A stretch of DNA of 64,000 nt from Malacoplasma iowae. GTDB lineage: Bacteria > Bacillota_I > Bacilli_A > Mycoplasmatales > Mycoplasmoidaceae. The notes beneath the pieces are model-generated. The model had not been told where the DNA came from and ran no database searches. It saw nothing but the letters and a program-made list of their open reading frames with translations. Position 1 is the stretch's first letter, and every line of letters starts with the position of its first letter. A program made the position numbers and the translations under genes. The DNA is taken from positions 1-64,000 of the forward strand of contig NZ_LR215023.1 in the NCBI RefSeq assembly GCF_900660615.1. Direction: 5' to 3'. This document shows positions 20,198 to 33,900 of the stretch, piece after piece.

Positions 20198-23100
20198 ATG
20201 AAAAAAAACAAATTAATTAAAAAAATATTTTATTCATCACTTTCATTATCGGTTTTGTCAATCGGTAGTCTTTCTGCTGTTTCTGCTTTTTTAAATAAAG
20301 ATAATGCAAATGTTCAAAATAACTACAACTATTCTAGAACATTGAATGATGATACTGTTGAAAGACGGCTAAATAGCAATAATAATGAGTCAACTAAAAA
20401 CAACCAACGTTTAATTTCTTTCAATAGAAGTGGTGATAATGGAACAGATTTTTCTGATGAACTTGCTAAACAATATAAAGCAACAGATTCATCAGGAACT
20501 TCTTATGCTATATTAACAACTTCTCAAAATGGAACAGATGCTGGTGCAAAAACAACAGCAAAACATGATGGAATAACTAAATATAATTTAACTGGAACAG
20601 ATGCTGGTAAAGCAGATTGATTAGTTAAATTTAGTGATTTACAAGCTCTTACTAATAGTGGTTCAGCATCTGAATCAACGCAAGCACAAACAACTAGTTT
20701 AAACATTACTTCTATAAAATATAGTTCTGGACAATTTGGTACAAATGGTTCATTGTTTGTTCTTGGTAATGATGGATCAAACAGTTATTTATTTAGAATT
20801 GTTTGAGGTGGTACTGATAAAGGTAAATATGAATTAGTTGCTAAAACTAATGATAGTAAAGTGTATAAATACATTAACATCACAAGTCAAACATCTAATT
20901 CAGTTGTTTTGTTTGGTGATATTAGTAGTAACAATGTTGATTATGCAACTGTTTCGGTTGGTACTGCACAAAATGCGAAACAAGAAACTTTAACTAAAAA
21001 AACTATAGATCTTTCTGCCACAACTTCTAATCTACCTAAAAATCTTATTATTCAAGACACTTTATATTACAATGGTGATAATTATTTAGTTGTTAAACAA
21101 AAAAAGAACGGAACTTCAACAGGTGCAAAAGAAGCTAATAATGGCTATTCTATAAATAAAGATGATGTATTAAACTCACTTGTTAAAATTAATTTATCAT
21201 CTAGTGGTGATTCTATTAGTGTTCCATTAAGTAATGTATTACCAACAAAAGTTACTCAAGAATTTATAGATAAAGGTCTTGTTGGGAACGATATTAAAGG
21301 ATTGCAAGTTACAACAACATTAGTTAACAGCAATTTAACATTAATAACATCATTTGAAGGGACAAAAATAAATAAAAGTAATGGTTTCCCATATGTTATT
21401 TCTAGTGTTTCTTTATCAAATAATTATAATCTCAACACTAATTTAGCAACTAATTATAATTCAAATAACAATTCATTTACAATTGATCAAGTTTCACCTA
21501 TGTATTCTAATAGTGCAATTGTTGGTTATATTGCATTAGATAGTTTAAATAGAGCTTATAAGCTTGATAATAATTTTCAACCATTAGAATTATTATATGA
21601 ATTTGATAGCACTGGTACTGGTGCAGGGAAAACAACAAAAAATAAAGTATTTAACATAAATACATACCCTAGTGTTGCAGATTGATATGCTCAATCAGAT
21701 GATTCAAAAATTGGTGATTTCTTTAATAACACATTAATTGGTGAGTTAGGTAGCGGATCATCAAACTATTCTGAAGTACTAGCTACTTTTTCATTTAAAA
21801 CAGATAGTTCAGTAACTGGTCTTGCGAAGTATGTTAAGGCAAGTGATAATGGTACTATTGCATCAACTGAATTAACTTCATTTTTAAATTCAACTGATGC
21901 ATATAAAAACTATATGAATATTAGTTCTTATGACCCAAGATTTGGCGAACCAAAAATTTCAGTTTCATCATCAACTATCACTAAAATTAATAATGATAAT
22001 AATGATTCTAAAAATTATAAAGTTGAATTAGAATTTAAACAAACAATTAGAAAAAATAGTGGTAATGGTTCTATTACAGATGGTGAACAAGTATCATTAG
22101 GTAAAAAAAGTTTTACTTTTATAAATACTGATGGCCAAATTTCACAAGTAGCAACTGAAAATATTCCATATTATTTAACTAATAAATATCCATCTCAAAT
22201 CACAGATGATGAAATAAGTAAATATCTAATTCAAACATCAAATGTTTCAGGATTAAATTTCATTAAAGAAAGTGATGATACAAAAGGAACTTTAACTGTA
22301 AATATTACTGCACCATATATGTGAAAAAATGGGGAACTAAAAACAAACGAAAATATGTCCCTTGTTTTTGGTGGTGAAAACAATCCTATTTTCTTAAAAA
22401 ATAATTTAGCTAATTATGATTTAAGCGTAACTAAAGTAGACAAATCATATTGAGAAGGTGAGTCTATGGATAGTGAATTAAAAGATAGACTTCAATTACA
22501 ATATTCAACTCTTCTTCCATCTGAAGTTAAAAATGAAAATTATCTAAGAGATTTTTTAATATTAGGATCAGATTTTTCTAATGCCTCATTGGTAAATTCA
22601 GGTGAAGTTTCACCACCAACAGTAAATGATATTACTGTAACTCCGTTTGATAGAGAAGGTAGTGCGTTAATTAGAGTTACTATTCCAAAAATTGGAACAC
22701 AGCAAAATGTTGTTTATCAATTTGAAACTCCTAACATATTTAAGAAAGATGCATCTGCAAATGAATCAGTTTACTACATGTTCAAAACAGATGAAGAAGT
22801 TAGAACTACAAGATTTAATGATAATAAATTCCAAAGAACAACGCCAACAGTTTTCACTAGTTTATTAAATGGATATATAGCAGCTAACCAACCAGATAAA
22901 ATTATTGAATGATTAGGTTATTTTGGTTACTTTAGTAATTATTTTTCAAATTTAATTTATGAAAGATATAGTTCAACTGGAAATTCAACAGATCCTGTAA
23001 TTAATATAACAACTAACACTAATTTACCAGTTGGTTCAATGACTCTTACTATAAGATTAAAAGATCCAATTGAAGGAATAGGAAATGTAATTTCAAAAAC

Positions 23101-24223
23101 ATTTGTTGCTTTCCAAGCTAGTGGTAGCATTATTAACCAAGAATCAACTTTTAGTTGAGGAAATATAGATGCTCTAAAATCTAGAACTCCAAGTTCTATT
23201 ACTTTAAATGACCTTAATTCAAATGGTGCTTTTGTAGAAGGTGGTTCTACATCATCACTTGAAAAAGAAGTTCAAATAAATCCTATAAATACAACAGGTT
23301 CACTTGAAGTTATTGTTTCTTATAAAAATTTTGTTCAGAAAAAAATTAATATAAATAATGGCCAACAAACAAATGAATTAGAAATTGTTCCTGTAAAAAC
23401 ATTTAGAAATGTGTATACTGGATTCCAAATTAGAGGAAACCCAGTTGATGTAATTATTTGAAAATCAGAATCTGAGTTAGATGCTCAATATAGAAACAAA
23501 ACACCTAGTGAATTATTAACACAAATATCAACAAATTCAGATGTAGATAAATTAAAAATATTTACTAAGGCTTCTGATGAGTTAGAAACATTCTTAACTG
23601 ATCCAAATAATGCTGACAAAATTAGTTTAAATTTTTCAGGAAATGATGTTAATGGAACTATTTCTATAGTTGGTATTTTAACTATTGATGGAGTTCAAAG
23701 ATCAATTAGTACAACTATTAGTGGTTTCAACACAAACAATAACAATTTCCCGATTGTTATGACAAATAAAGAAAGTTCAACATTAACAACACTTAAACAA
23801 ACTAAACTACCATCTGAAGTTACTGATAGTGATTTAACTATGTTCTATACAGTTCAAAATGGTAATAGTTTACAAAAAGTTATTTCAAAATCATTTGATG
23901 ATGTTGAAGGTACATTAACAGTAAAAGTTGAATTAATAAATTCTAGTGGATCAGTGAGTAGTGTGGTAGGTACTAGTCAAGAAACATATAGTGGATTTAG
24001 AACTAATGTACCAGTATATTCAGGTACTAATTGAACAATAGTTTCTTTATCTATAATTATTCCTGCTGTAATTATGATGATTCCAATTAGCTATATTATA
24101 TTTATTAAAAATAGAATTGATGTTAAAAAATTCAGCAAGAAACTTGATGATAGACTTTCTGAAGAAACTAAAAAGAAAAAAGTTAAAAACGTGAAATCAA
24201 TTAAAGACTTACTTGACATGTAA
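20198..24223 (+). CDS. Surface protein B1, large signal-peptide and anchor protein
   Basis: A 1341-residue protein with an N-terminal signal peptide (LIKKIFYSSLSLSVLSIGS), a large ectodomain and a single membrane segment at about 1279-1302. It ends with a basic 39-residue cytoplasmic tail containing KKLDDRLSEETKKKK. At least six C-terminal-half units of roughly PSxVxxxDL ... D..GTL.V.V ... Y.GF are visible. It is paralogous to B2: both share a YLFRI.W motif near the N-terminal third, KPSQVT/YPSQIT followed by KYLIQT, and the KKLDxRLxEExKK tail. A purine-rich AGAAAGGA site precedes the ATG, 18 bases after A1. Function is unknown; adhesion or cell-surface structure is plausible. Confidence 0.8.
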
Positions 24224-24256
24224 CCTTAATTGATGACCTTAATAGAGGAGAAATAT

Positions 24257-27238
24257 ATGAAAAAAAATACACTAATATTTTTAAGTGTAGAAGGTTTGGG
24301 ATTAAATAAGCAATGAAAAGGAAACTACTTTAAATTAGCTAATAAACCAAATATTAACCATTTGATATCTGGTATTTATCATTGAGCTATTTTAAGCAAC
24401 GATTCTAAAAAAAGTAAAATTGATGTGAATAAAAAGTTCAATGCAGTAAGTGCTGATATTGATAAAAATTTCTACCAAATGCTTTATGGTAATCCCGATA
24501 TTTTAACAGCAAACGAAAGGTTAAAAAAATTAATCGAAAACAAAGAACTACACAAACTAGATGTTTTTGAATCTTTAAGAAACCATTCATTAAAACATAA
24601 TTCTAAATGTGTACACATGTTCTTTTTACTATCAGATAATAAATATCATTGTGATATAGATAATGTAAAATACATTTCTAATATTTTAATTAAAAATGGT
24701 TTATATCCTATATTCCACTTAATATCTGATGGTAAAGATGACAAACAATTCTCTTTTAGTAAACATTTAGAATCGATTAGTAGTTTCTGTTTGAAAAGAA
24801 ATATTCCAATTGCAACAATTGCAGGTAGAGATAATGTTTTTATTAAATTAGGTCAAAGTTTTGAATACACAAAACATGTTGAAGATTATTTCTACACTAT
24901 TTGTGGTATTGGAACAAATGATTTTAATAACCCTAAAGATTATGCTGATTTAAATTTATATAATAAAACATATGATCAAAAAATAATCCCAGCTTACAAT
25001 AGTAGTTTAAACAAATTCTTTATAGAAAAAAATGACATGCTTTTATTCTTGGATTCAGATCAAGATAACTTTTCTCCTCTATTAAAATTGATAAAACAAG
25101 AAAAAAGACTTGACAATGTATTAATTACTTCTTTATGTGATATTTATGGTTCTGAAGTAGATGCAACTATTTTAAAAGATGATTTTTCAAAAGATAGTTT
25201 AATTACTTCAATGGCTTCTAAAGAAAATTTAAAATCTCTAGTTTTGAGCTTAAACCATAAAAGAGGTTTTGTTAATAAATTTTATGGATCTCAAAATGAT
25301 CCAAATACTATAAGAAAAGCTATATCTACAGATTTTGCAAATAGTGATGCTGATTATATTTTTGGAGCAAATAAGTTTTTAATTGATAAAACAATAAGTT
25401 CTATTGGTAAATATGATTTTATTATTGTTCATGTTCCAACAATTGCAGAAGCAGCACATACAAGTGATATGAAATTGTTGAAATTTGCAATTGAAAATTT
25501 TGATAAAAACTTGGGTAGATTAATTAATTATGCAAAATTTACTGGTAATATAATTACTTTTGTATCACCATATGGTGCTGCAGAAAAAATGCTTAATAAA
25601 AGGTTACATATTCTTCCTTATAACAAAACATCAGTTGTACCATTTATATTTACAAATGGATATTTATCTTCAAAGAAACTAACTAGTGACTTTTTTGGAT
25701 TGTATTCAACATTATTAGTTACTTTAGGTTTAGAAAATTTAGATGAGAAAACATACTTTAGATCTTTAATTACTAAAAACTTTAGTAAGAATGAAATTCA
25801 AAAGAATTTAGAAGATCATTATAATGTATGAAAAGATAATTTAGCTACACCTTTAATTGAGCAATTTGAAGAAAACAACCTATCTTTATATAATGACCTT
25901 AATAAAAGTGAAGAATATATTAACCAAAAACGTCAATACATAGTTTTAAAAGAAATTATTAAAGCACATGATAAATATTTTTCTACTCCAGAATCTAGAA
26001 AGAAATTATTTGATGTTTTATTAGAATACATTAAATATAATGATATTGATTTTGTTGGTTTTAAATATAACTACAACAGAGCAATAATGACATTATTTGA
26101 TGATGAAATTAAACTATCAAAAATGACAAAACTTTCAAATAGATTTTTTGATAGTTTCTTATGAAGAACTCAAATAAAAAGAAACTCTAATTGAGTTAAT
26201 AAAGTTAAAGATGAATTAACTCCTATCATTTCTAGAAAAATGCCAAAAATGAGCATTAAGAAAATTAATAAAATTCTAGATGAAGAAATACTACCTTATT
26301 CTTTCTTTACTAGATTATTTAAATCAGAAGTTGATATTTTAAACACAAATGATGCTTTTAAAATTGCAGAATTTTATGACAATGTTGAAGCTGATGTAGA
26401 TGATGTATATAACAAGTACTTTGGTCCTAAAGTACCTGGAGAAGATGAAGAAGTTCCACCTGATAGTCCTTTTAATGAATCTGATTTTAAAAAAGTTATA
26501 GCTTATTATGAAATTTTTAAAGAAACTTTATATATAGTTAAAGAATCTAAAAATGAATTAGAGCAAGCGAATAGAAAATATGCAGAAATGAAATCTCAAA
26601 TAGATGTATCTTATGATGATTTATTTGATGCAGAACCTTTCAAATTGAATCCATTAACTAGAAAAATTGTGAATAACTATTCAAGATGATTTAGATCTAT
26701 TAAAATGATTATTCAAGATAAGAAAAGAGAAATTAAAAAGAATATTTCTAAATATGATCTTAAATATAACAAACGTTATCAAAATGCAATAGATGGAATT
26801 GCTTATGAAGGTGAATTCTTAGAAGGAATTAACTTTGATAAACAAGAACAACTAAATCTTCAAATGATTGAAAAAGTTAAATATGATGGTTTTTTAGATT
26901 ATCCAACTATTGATATTCAAGAGGAAGAAGAATATACAAAAGTAACTAATCTTGGTGAAGAAGAAGTTGTTTTAGATGATGGTACAGTGTTAGTAATTCC
27001 AGATGTTTCTGGTTCTATTAGCACTAAAGGTGAATATGACTTAACTACTTTATGAAATGAAAAAAGAATTGAAGAATTTAAAGACAGAAAAAATTTCATG
27101 GAGTTTGTTGGTAACGATGCAGCAGATGCTGTTAAGGTAAATAAAAAAATTAGAGCAGCAGAACAAAAACTTGAAAAATACACTGAACTTAACTCTTTAT
27201 GAACTAAAAAAGAGAAACAATCAGTAAATAGTAATTAA
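24257..27238 (+). CDS. Degenerate iPGM-like protein with a long C-terminal extension
   Basis: The first ~505 of 993 residues follow the fold of cofactor-independent phosphoglycerate mutase: LSVEGLGLN with KGNYFKLANKPNINHL, then LLSDNKYHCD, SDGKDD, TIAGRD, AEAAHTS and FVSPYGAAE in family order. Key residues are lost: the NSEVGH serine motif is missing, the metal-binding ADHGN reads SPYGA, the Asp of NPDMVGH is Ala and RPDRA is gone. Enzyme activity is therefore unlikely. About 490 further residues are rich in Lys/Glu helices with an acidic proline-bearing loop (GEDEEVPPDSP). No signal peptide is seen, so it is cytosolic. GAGGAG precedes the ATG. It lies in an operon between B1 and a TIM-like gene, which suggests a structural or regulatory part of that surface system. 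Confidence 0.75.
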
Positions 27239-27251
27239 GGAGAAATAACTT

Positions 27252-28172
27252 ATGGATAGAAGAAAAAAACTTATAGCTAACTGAAAACTTAATGCAGACT
27301 ATGTATCTATGAAGAAATTCTTTGACAACGTTTCTTCAAATGAAGATGTAGATTTAGTTGTTGTTCCTTCATTACTTGGTATTTTGCCTGCTATGAATTT
27401 AAGTAGAAATAAACAAATTAATGTTGCTGCTCAAAATTGTGGAATTGTAACAGTTGGTAACCACACAGGTGATACATCTTGAATTGAATTAAAAGATTAC
27501 AACATAAGAAACATTATGGTTGGACACCCAGAAGTTTGTAAAGCTTTTGGTGAAAGTGATATTTTAATTAATAAAAAAGTTAAAACTTTTTTAGAAAATG
27601 AAATCAATGTTATTTTAGTTTTAAGTGAAGATAGAACTGATCTTTTAAAAGATTCAACTAAAGAATCATTAAAACTAAAACTTAAAAAATATTTAAGTGG
27701 TATAGATCCAACATTATTTGCAAATCATTTAACTATTGTATATAAACCTACATTTATTGGTGAAGTTGGGGTTCGTGCTACACCTGAATTTGTTGTAGGT
27801 GCAATCACTACTATAAGAAACTTTATTAGAGAAGAATATAGTTTCTATATCGGTAATAATATTCCTATATTATTTGGTGGTGAATTTTTAAGTGAAGACT
27901 TTGAAGAAATAGTAAATTCAAACCATGTTGATGGTGTAATGATAGATAATGAAAAATCTACATCACCAAAATATATTTCAATTCTAATGAAATATTTATA
28001 TAAAGCTTCAACAGAAACTTATCAAAAATTCTATGAGAACAATTTGATTATTGATGAACCATTAGAAATTGAAGGACAAAGACAACAAATCAATATCTCT
28101 CCATTTGAAGATTATGAAATTGATAGTGATATTTACTTCAAAGATATTGATATTAGTGAAGAAGAAATTTAG
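27252..28172 (+). CDS. Degenerate triosephosphate isomerase-like protein
   Basis: The 306-residue product keeps the TIM-barrel pattern: LIANWKLN (Asn10, Lys12), AAQNCG, a GHPEV segment with the equivalent of catalytic His95 at 92, and LFGGEFLSEDFEEI near the end. The catalytic Glu of YEPVW is Lys in YKPTF (residue 165), GHSERR is GHPEVC, the phosphate-binding GGS is GGE, and the final GG..S loop reads IDNEKS. The isomerase reaction should not work. It is about 55 residues longer than usual TIM, with an acidic C-terminus. AAGGAG precedes the ATG, 13 bases after the mutase-like gene, and a strong terminator follows. The true tpiA is presumably elsewhere. Confidence 0.75.
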
Positions 28173-28173
28173 T

Positions 28174-28204
28174 AAAAAATTGGTTAAAAACCAATTTTTT
28201 TATT
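28174..28204 (+). terminator. Terminator ending the first surface-protein operon
   Basis: A perfect 12-bp stem (AAAAAATTGGTT / AACCAATTTTTT) with a 3-base loop, beginning right after the stop codon and running into T-rich sequence. Confidence 0.88.
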
Positions 28205-28251
28205 TGTAAATTATCTATTATACCATGTAAGTAAAAAAAATTATCAAAAAC

Positions 28252-28280
28252 TTGATTTTGAGTTTCATAAAATTTATAAT
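28252..28280 (+). promoter_or_regulatory. Promoter of the second surface-protein operon
   Basis: TTGATT (28252-28257), 17 bases, TATAAT (28275-28280); another TATAAT lies at 28290-28295. Spacing and hexamers are the same as for the A1 promoter. Confidence 0.7.
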
Positions 28281-28309
28281 TTTAGTATATATAATGTGAG
28301 GATTGAGTC

Positions 28310-30925
28310 ATGAAAAAGTCATTAAAGATTTTAACTATAGGTCTAAGTTCAATAACAGCAATAGCTGTTGTTCCTTCAATAGCAACTATTAATAATAATT
28401 TGACTCAGTCTAATTTAAATTATAAAATTTCAAATCCTCAAACAAGGGCAATCCAGGATGGACAAGAAGCCACAGCTGGATTTAAATTTGTTAGCCAAGA
28501 AGATGCACAAAAAAATGAATGATGAGGAAAACAACGTGTTGATAATTTAACAAATGAACAAATTAAGTCATTGTTAGTTCCTTATGATACAACAAGCGGA
28601 AAAGATTTAGTTGGAGTTGAGTATAATGTTCAAATTCAACCTATTTCTAATGATGATAGAAGAAATGGTGGGGTTAGGTTCACAATAACTCAAATTGCAA
28701 AAAACTATAAAGATGGTGTGATAGATCCAGAAACTCCAACAATTGAAGTAAAAATTAAAAAACCAACTGCTACTGCTGCGTCTAAAGAAAATGAAACAGT
28801 CAATGAAGCTGATTATATTTGATCAACATATGAAGATTATTCAAAAAGTACCACAACAAAACCAGAAGGCGTAACAATAGGTGGTAATTTTAAAGGTTTA
28901 GCAATTATAGAAAAATTTAATTTTGCTTGAAATGATGATGAAATTATTGGTGAGTACATTAAGAAAACATTTGAAGATAGAGTTGAAGCCACTTCTGAAA
29001 ATATAACTCCTGAAGCAATATTTGCTAATTTCATAAAACAAGATGAAAATCACATAGTTCCAAGTGATTATGACATCACTATAAGAAATTCTACTCAACT
29101 ACCTTTACCAGAAGGTAATTATAGTGACTGAGATAAATATGGACTATTAGAAGTTTCTATTAAGTTTAATAAAACTGAAAAAACTGATTGAATTGGTGAT
29201 AAATACCCTGAAGGATCAAAAGAAGGTAATGACCAAACTGATGAAGGAAAAAAATGAATAGAAATCACTAGAGTTTTTAGAGGTTTCTATTCAAAAAATG
29301 GGCAAGTCAAAAACACTAATGTTTTTTTAGATGCAGCAAACACAGATACTATAAAAAATGCACAAATTAACAAAACTGGTGAAAATAACCCATTTTCTAA
29401 ATACTTATTAGCAAATGAAAATAAGTTATCAGATTTAATGCCAAGTGAATTAAAAGAACTAAGTTTAAATGATAATGCTTTATTAAACTTTATGTATAAC
29501 AACAGTTGAAGAAGTGCTACTGAAAAAAATAATCAAGAAAGTTTGATTAAATTATCTTATTTTGGTAAGGATATAAGAAAGTTTCAAGACAAAGAAGATG
29601 ATAACAAAATATTACCAAAAGATTTTAGAGATAATTCTGTTATTCAAAGTATAGATGTTACTCCTAATGACTCTGATGGTAGTGCAACATTTACATACTA
29701 TTATGATTATTATGATGTTTATACTGGAAAAGTTGTTAAGAATGCAGTTTATTCTCAATCATTCCCAGCTGGAACATTTAAGAAAAATCCAGATGCTGGT
29801 AAACAATTAATAATGTCTGCAAAAGGTCCTAATGATATTAGTTCATTTACATCATCAAAAGACTTAATGGATTTATATACTCAAAACCAAAAAGATAAAA
29901 CTTACCTAAAATCTTTATCTAACTTATTTGTTAATGGTACAAACGATGCTTTAGCTAAAGATAGAGATGTTAAATTTGAATACGTTAGTGATGATGGAAA
30001 AACTAGATCTAATTCACCAACTCAAAAAGTTAAAATGACTTTAACATTTGATTCATGAAATGGTGAATCTTATATGGAAAGTGGTCAAAAAAAAGAGGGT
30101 AAACAAATTATTCAAACTTTTGAATTTCCTTCAATGACAAGTTCAGTTAATGTAAATTGAAAAACTAATCAAACTGTAACACAAGATATTAACAACATTA
30201 TTAAATCAAACCCTAATGACCAAAATAAAACAATAGCCGATTTTTCTCCAAGTGAAATTGTTGACTTGCTTTATTCAAATGAAAGTTTAAACACTGCATT
30301 TACAAATGGAATACCAACTAATGCTACATTGTCATATTTTTCTGATAATGCAACAGGTAGTTTAATTGTTAAAGCACAATCAACAACTACAACTGTTAAA
30401 AGTAGATCATTAATAACTCTTAATGATTCTAGAGCTGTAAATTCAGGTGATATTCAAACAAGAATATTTACAGGATTTAAAGCTACAAATGAACAATTCC
30501 AAGAGTTTGGTTGAATTGGTAATTCAGAAGTTGATGCAAGTTTATTGCAAAAAGAACTTGACTCTATTACAGTACAAGATGTAATTGATTCATATTTGAA
30601 AAAAATTGACTTTTTTAAAGATATGGAATTATCAGAATCAAATGTTAAGATAGAAAAAAATTCTCAAACAGGTACATTAACTGTTTATGTTACTATAAAT
30701 GAATTTAATCAAGATATTCCAATGGCTAATAATAAGTTTTCAACAGTACTTAGAGGTTTCCCTGTTGGTACTATAAATGATAGAAACTCATACAAAGCAC
30801 CAGTAGATTTAACAATTATACTAAGTGCTGTATTGGGTGGATTAGTTGTATTGGGATTGGGTGGTTACCTAGGCAAAACTATTTTAAATAGAATTAAGAC
30901 AAATAAAATCAAAAACAAATATTAA
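28310..30925 (+). CDS. Surface protein A2, paralogue of A1
   Basis: An 871-residue protein with a signal peptide (LKILTIGLSSITAIAVVPSI), a long polar ectodomain, one C-terminal membrane segment at about 833-855 and a short basic tail. Shared features with A1 include D..GS...Y followed by a YDVYT stretch, a SQSFPAGTFK segment (A1: TQSFAANTFK) and NEQFQEFGWIGNSEVD near the C-terminus. Several TGA codons are Trp. GAGGA upstream supports the ATG. It leads the second operon and is followed 17 bases later by B2. No enzymatic motif is visible. The cysteine-free start argues against a lipoprotein. Confidence 0.8.
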
Positions 30926-30942
30926 TTTTTAAGAGGTTATAT

Positions 30943-33900
30943 ATGAAAAAGAATTTAAAGAATAGATTATTTAGAATTTCAACTTTAACACTTGCAACTG
31001 CTAGTGTTGCTTCAGCTGTTTCTGTAAGTTTAATCAACAATAGTTCTGTTGATTCTTTTTCATATAAAACATCTCTTAATTCTCAAGCAAGAGTAGCAAA
31101 TGCTGCTACAAAGGAAAGAAAGTTAACTACTAATAGTAATGAAAAGAAAACTAACATAATCCCATTAAATGATCTTATTTCAACCAATTCTCAAGTTCCA
31201 GCACAAAATACTGTATATGATTATGATTACAATGCTTATGCAACAATAACTTCAAGTCAAAAATATTCTGGCCAACCTAATGAAAAACAAACATTAAAAT
31301 TAGATGAAATAACAAAGTTTAACTTAGTTAACACTTTTAATACTTCTGGTCAAACAACTAGTTTAAAATCATCTGCTGGTTCTATTGATTGAGTTGTTAA
31401 AACTAGTGATTTAGCCAAATTAATAACTCAAAATGGTCAAACAGGGCAAAGCAAACAAGATGGACAAAGTAGTGTAACATTAACAATACAATCACTTTTA
31501 TATTCTCCGGGTGGTAATGGTGCAGGTAAATCGTTGTTTGTTTTAACTAAAGGTAATGATAACAAATTTTATTTATTTAGAATTCAGTGAGAAGATCAAA
31601 CATTAACAGGTCAAGCAGAAATGAAGGGTGGAGACTATGAGCTTGTTAAGGTTTTAAGTGCACCTAATACTGGAACAACAACGAAAGATGGTTCAGCAAC
31701 ACAAGACTATAATTTCATGGTATTAGAATCATCATCTACACACACTATGCAAATTATGAATGTTCCAAATATAACTAATGGTGCAAGTACAAGTGGCATT
31801 TCAATGAAATTTGTAAGTTTGAGTCAAACAGATTTTACTAATCCTAATAGTGAAGTAAGTTCTAAAACAAAAACCATAAATATTAAATCGAGCGTATTAA
31901 GTAGTTCATTTGTATCTAGCAAAAATTACAAACCAATTATTACTGTTAGAGATGGTGCTACAGTTTATTTAACTTATCAAGTAGAAGGATATACAAGCGA
32001 TACAAAAGATAAATTTTTGTCTTTGATAAAAATAGATGGTGTAAATACAGGGAATACTACTATTGAAGTTAGTGATTCAAAAAATTCAACAACATTTAAA
32101 TTAAATGACACATCAAATTTTTTAGTTGAAAATAATGAACAAACTCTTTCTGGAATGAATATTATTCAAAATTCTTCAACATCGTATGAATTATTTTATA
32201 CTTTCAAAAAAAATAGTGCTGCTGCATCGAATAATCCTTCTAAAATTGCATCTCTTTCTTTAAATTTATCTAATGCATTTTCACAAACAACTAAAAATAT
32301 TGATTTTTATGATTATTTATATTCAAATACAAAACTATATTCTGTTCAAAAATTATATAAAGCAAATGAAGATGCAATCGAAGGTTATGTTTTATTAGAT
32401 GAACAAAATAGAGTTGTTAGTTTAGATGCTAATAAAAAGAATCCTAAATTACTTTATGATTTTGAAACATCAACAATTAAACTTGGAAAAATTTATTCTT
32501 TAATTACTAGAAGAACTAATCAAAGTTGATTTGGTCAAATGGAAGATGGTACTTTTGGTCAATTTTTAGGAAGTACTTTAATTGGACAATGAGATAAATT
32601 ATCTTCAAAAGAAAATAGAGAATTACCAGCTTCTGTATCAATAAAATCTAATAGCGAAGTATCTTCTTCTGTTCTTTATCAAGAAGTGTTAACTTCTGAT
32701 GGTCAGTACACATCATCTTTTGAAAACTATATGAAATCAAGTACTGCGTATAGAGACTTTTTAAATGTAGAATTCATAGATCCTCGTATTACTACAAATC
32801 CTGAAATCACAATTTCTTATCCTGAAGCAACAACTTTAATGTCACAAAAAGAAGGAAGAATTTATTCTATTGAATTAACATTTAAACAAAAGTTAAGAAA
32901 AGTTGGAATTGATGGAAGTATCATTACTAATGATCCAAAAGAAATTGTAATTGCTAAGCAAACTTATACTTTTAATAATGCTGAAACTAATGTTGTTTTT
33001 GCAGAAAAACAAGGTGTTGGTGAAGATGGTCAATTTGAATTTGAAGTTCCAACATATATTAGAAATAAAAAACCTAGTCAAGTTACAGCTGATGAAGTTA
33101 AAAAATATTTAATTCAAACTAAGAATATTACTAACCCTATAGTGTCTTATACACCACATGATCAGAATGGTACTATGGATATAAATGTTACTATTCCTAT
33201 TGCATGAATTAAAGAAGGTGAAAGTTATAACAAACGTGAAAATTACACATTTTCAGGTACATTAGGTAGTGATATTGTTCCTTTCTTTAGAGTAGATAAA
33301 TATGGTGATCAAGGAAGTGTAACAGTTGTTGATACAAACTATGATAAAACATCAACAAAATATGAAAATTTAAGACTTAAATACTCAGATAAAGTTGCTT
33401 CTACTGTTTCTAAAAAAGATATTCTTGATGATTTTATAATTTATGGTTCTGCTTTTAATAATCAAGAAAATGAAGACTTGAAAAAAGCAGAAGAAAAAGA
33501 CATTACACTAACACCAAATGATAGTGAAGGAAATATTTTAGTTGATGTTACAATTCCTCAAATTGGTAGTCAAGAAAACGTAAGATATGTATTTACTACG
33601 CCTAGTTTCTTCTTAAAAAATGCTAGTGCAAATAGACCAATATACTTTACTTTTAAATCAAATGATCAAGCCCTTAGTACAACTTTAAATAGTGATAACC
33701 CAACAAAAGCTGAAAACACTATTCGTGATCAAAAACCATCTCAAATAGCAAGCATTTTAAATGGTAATGATGGGGAATCTAAAATAGATGTTCTTTCATA
33801 TTTTGCAGAATTTTCTTCTTTCTTTACAACTTATATAAATGAAAATAGTAATGTAGTTTCTGCAGTTGGAGATGACACACTAGGTACTTTATCAATTTCT

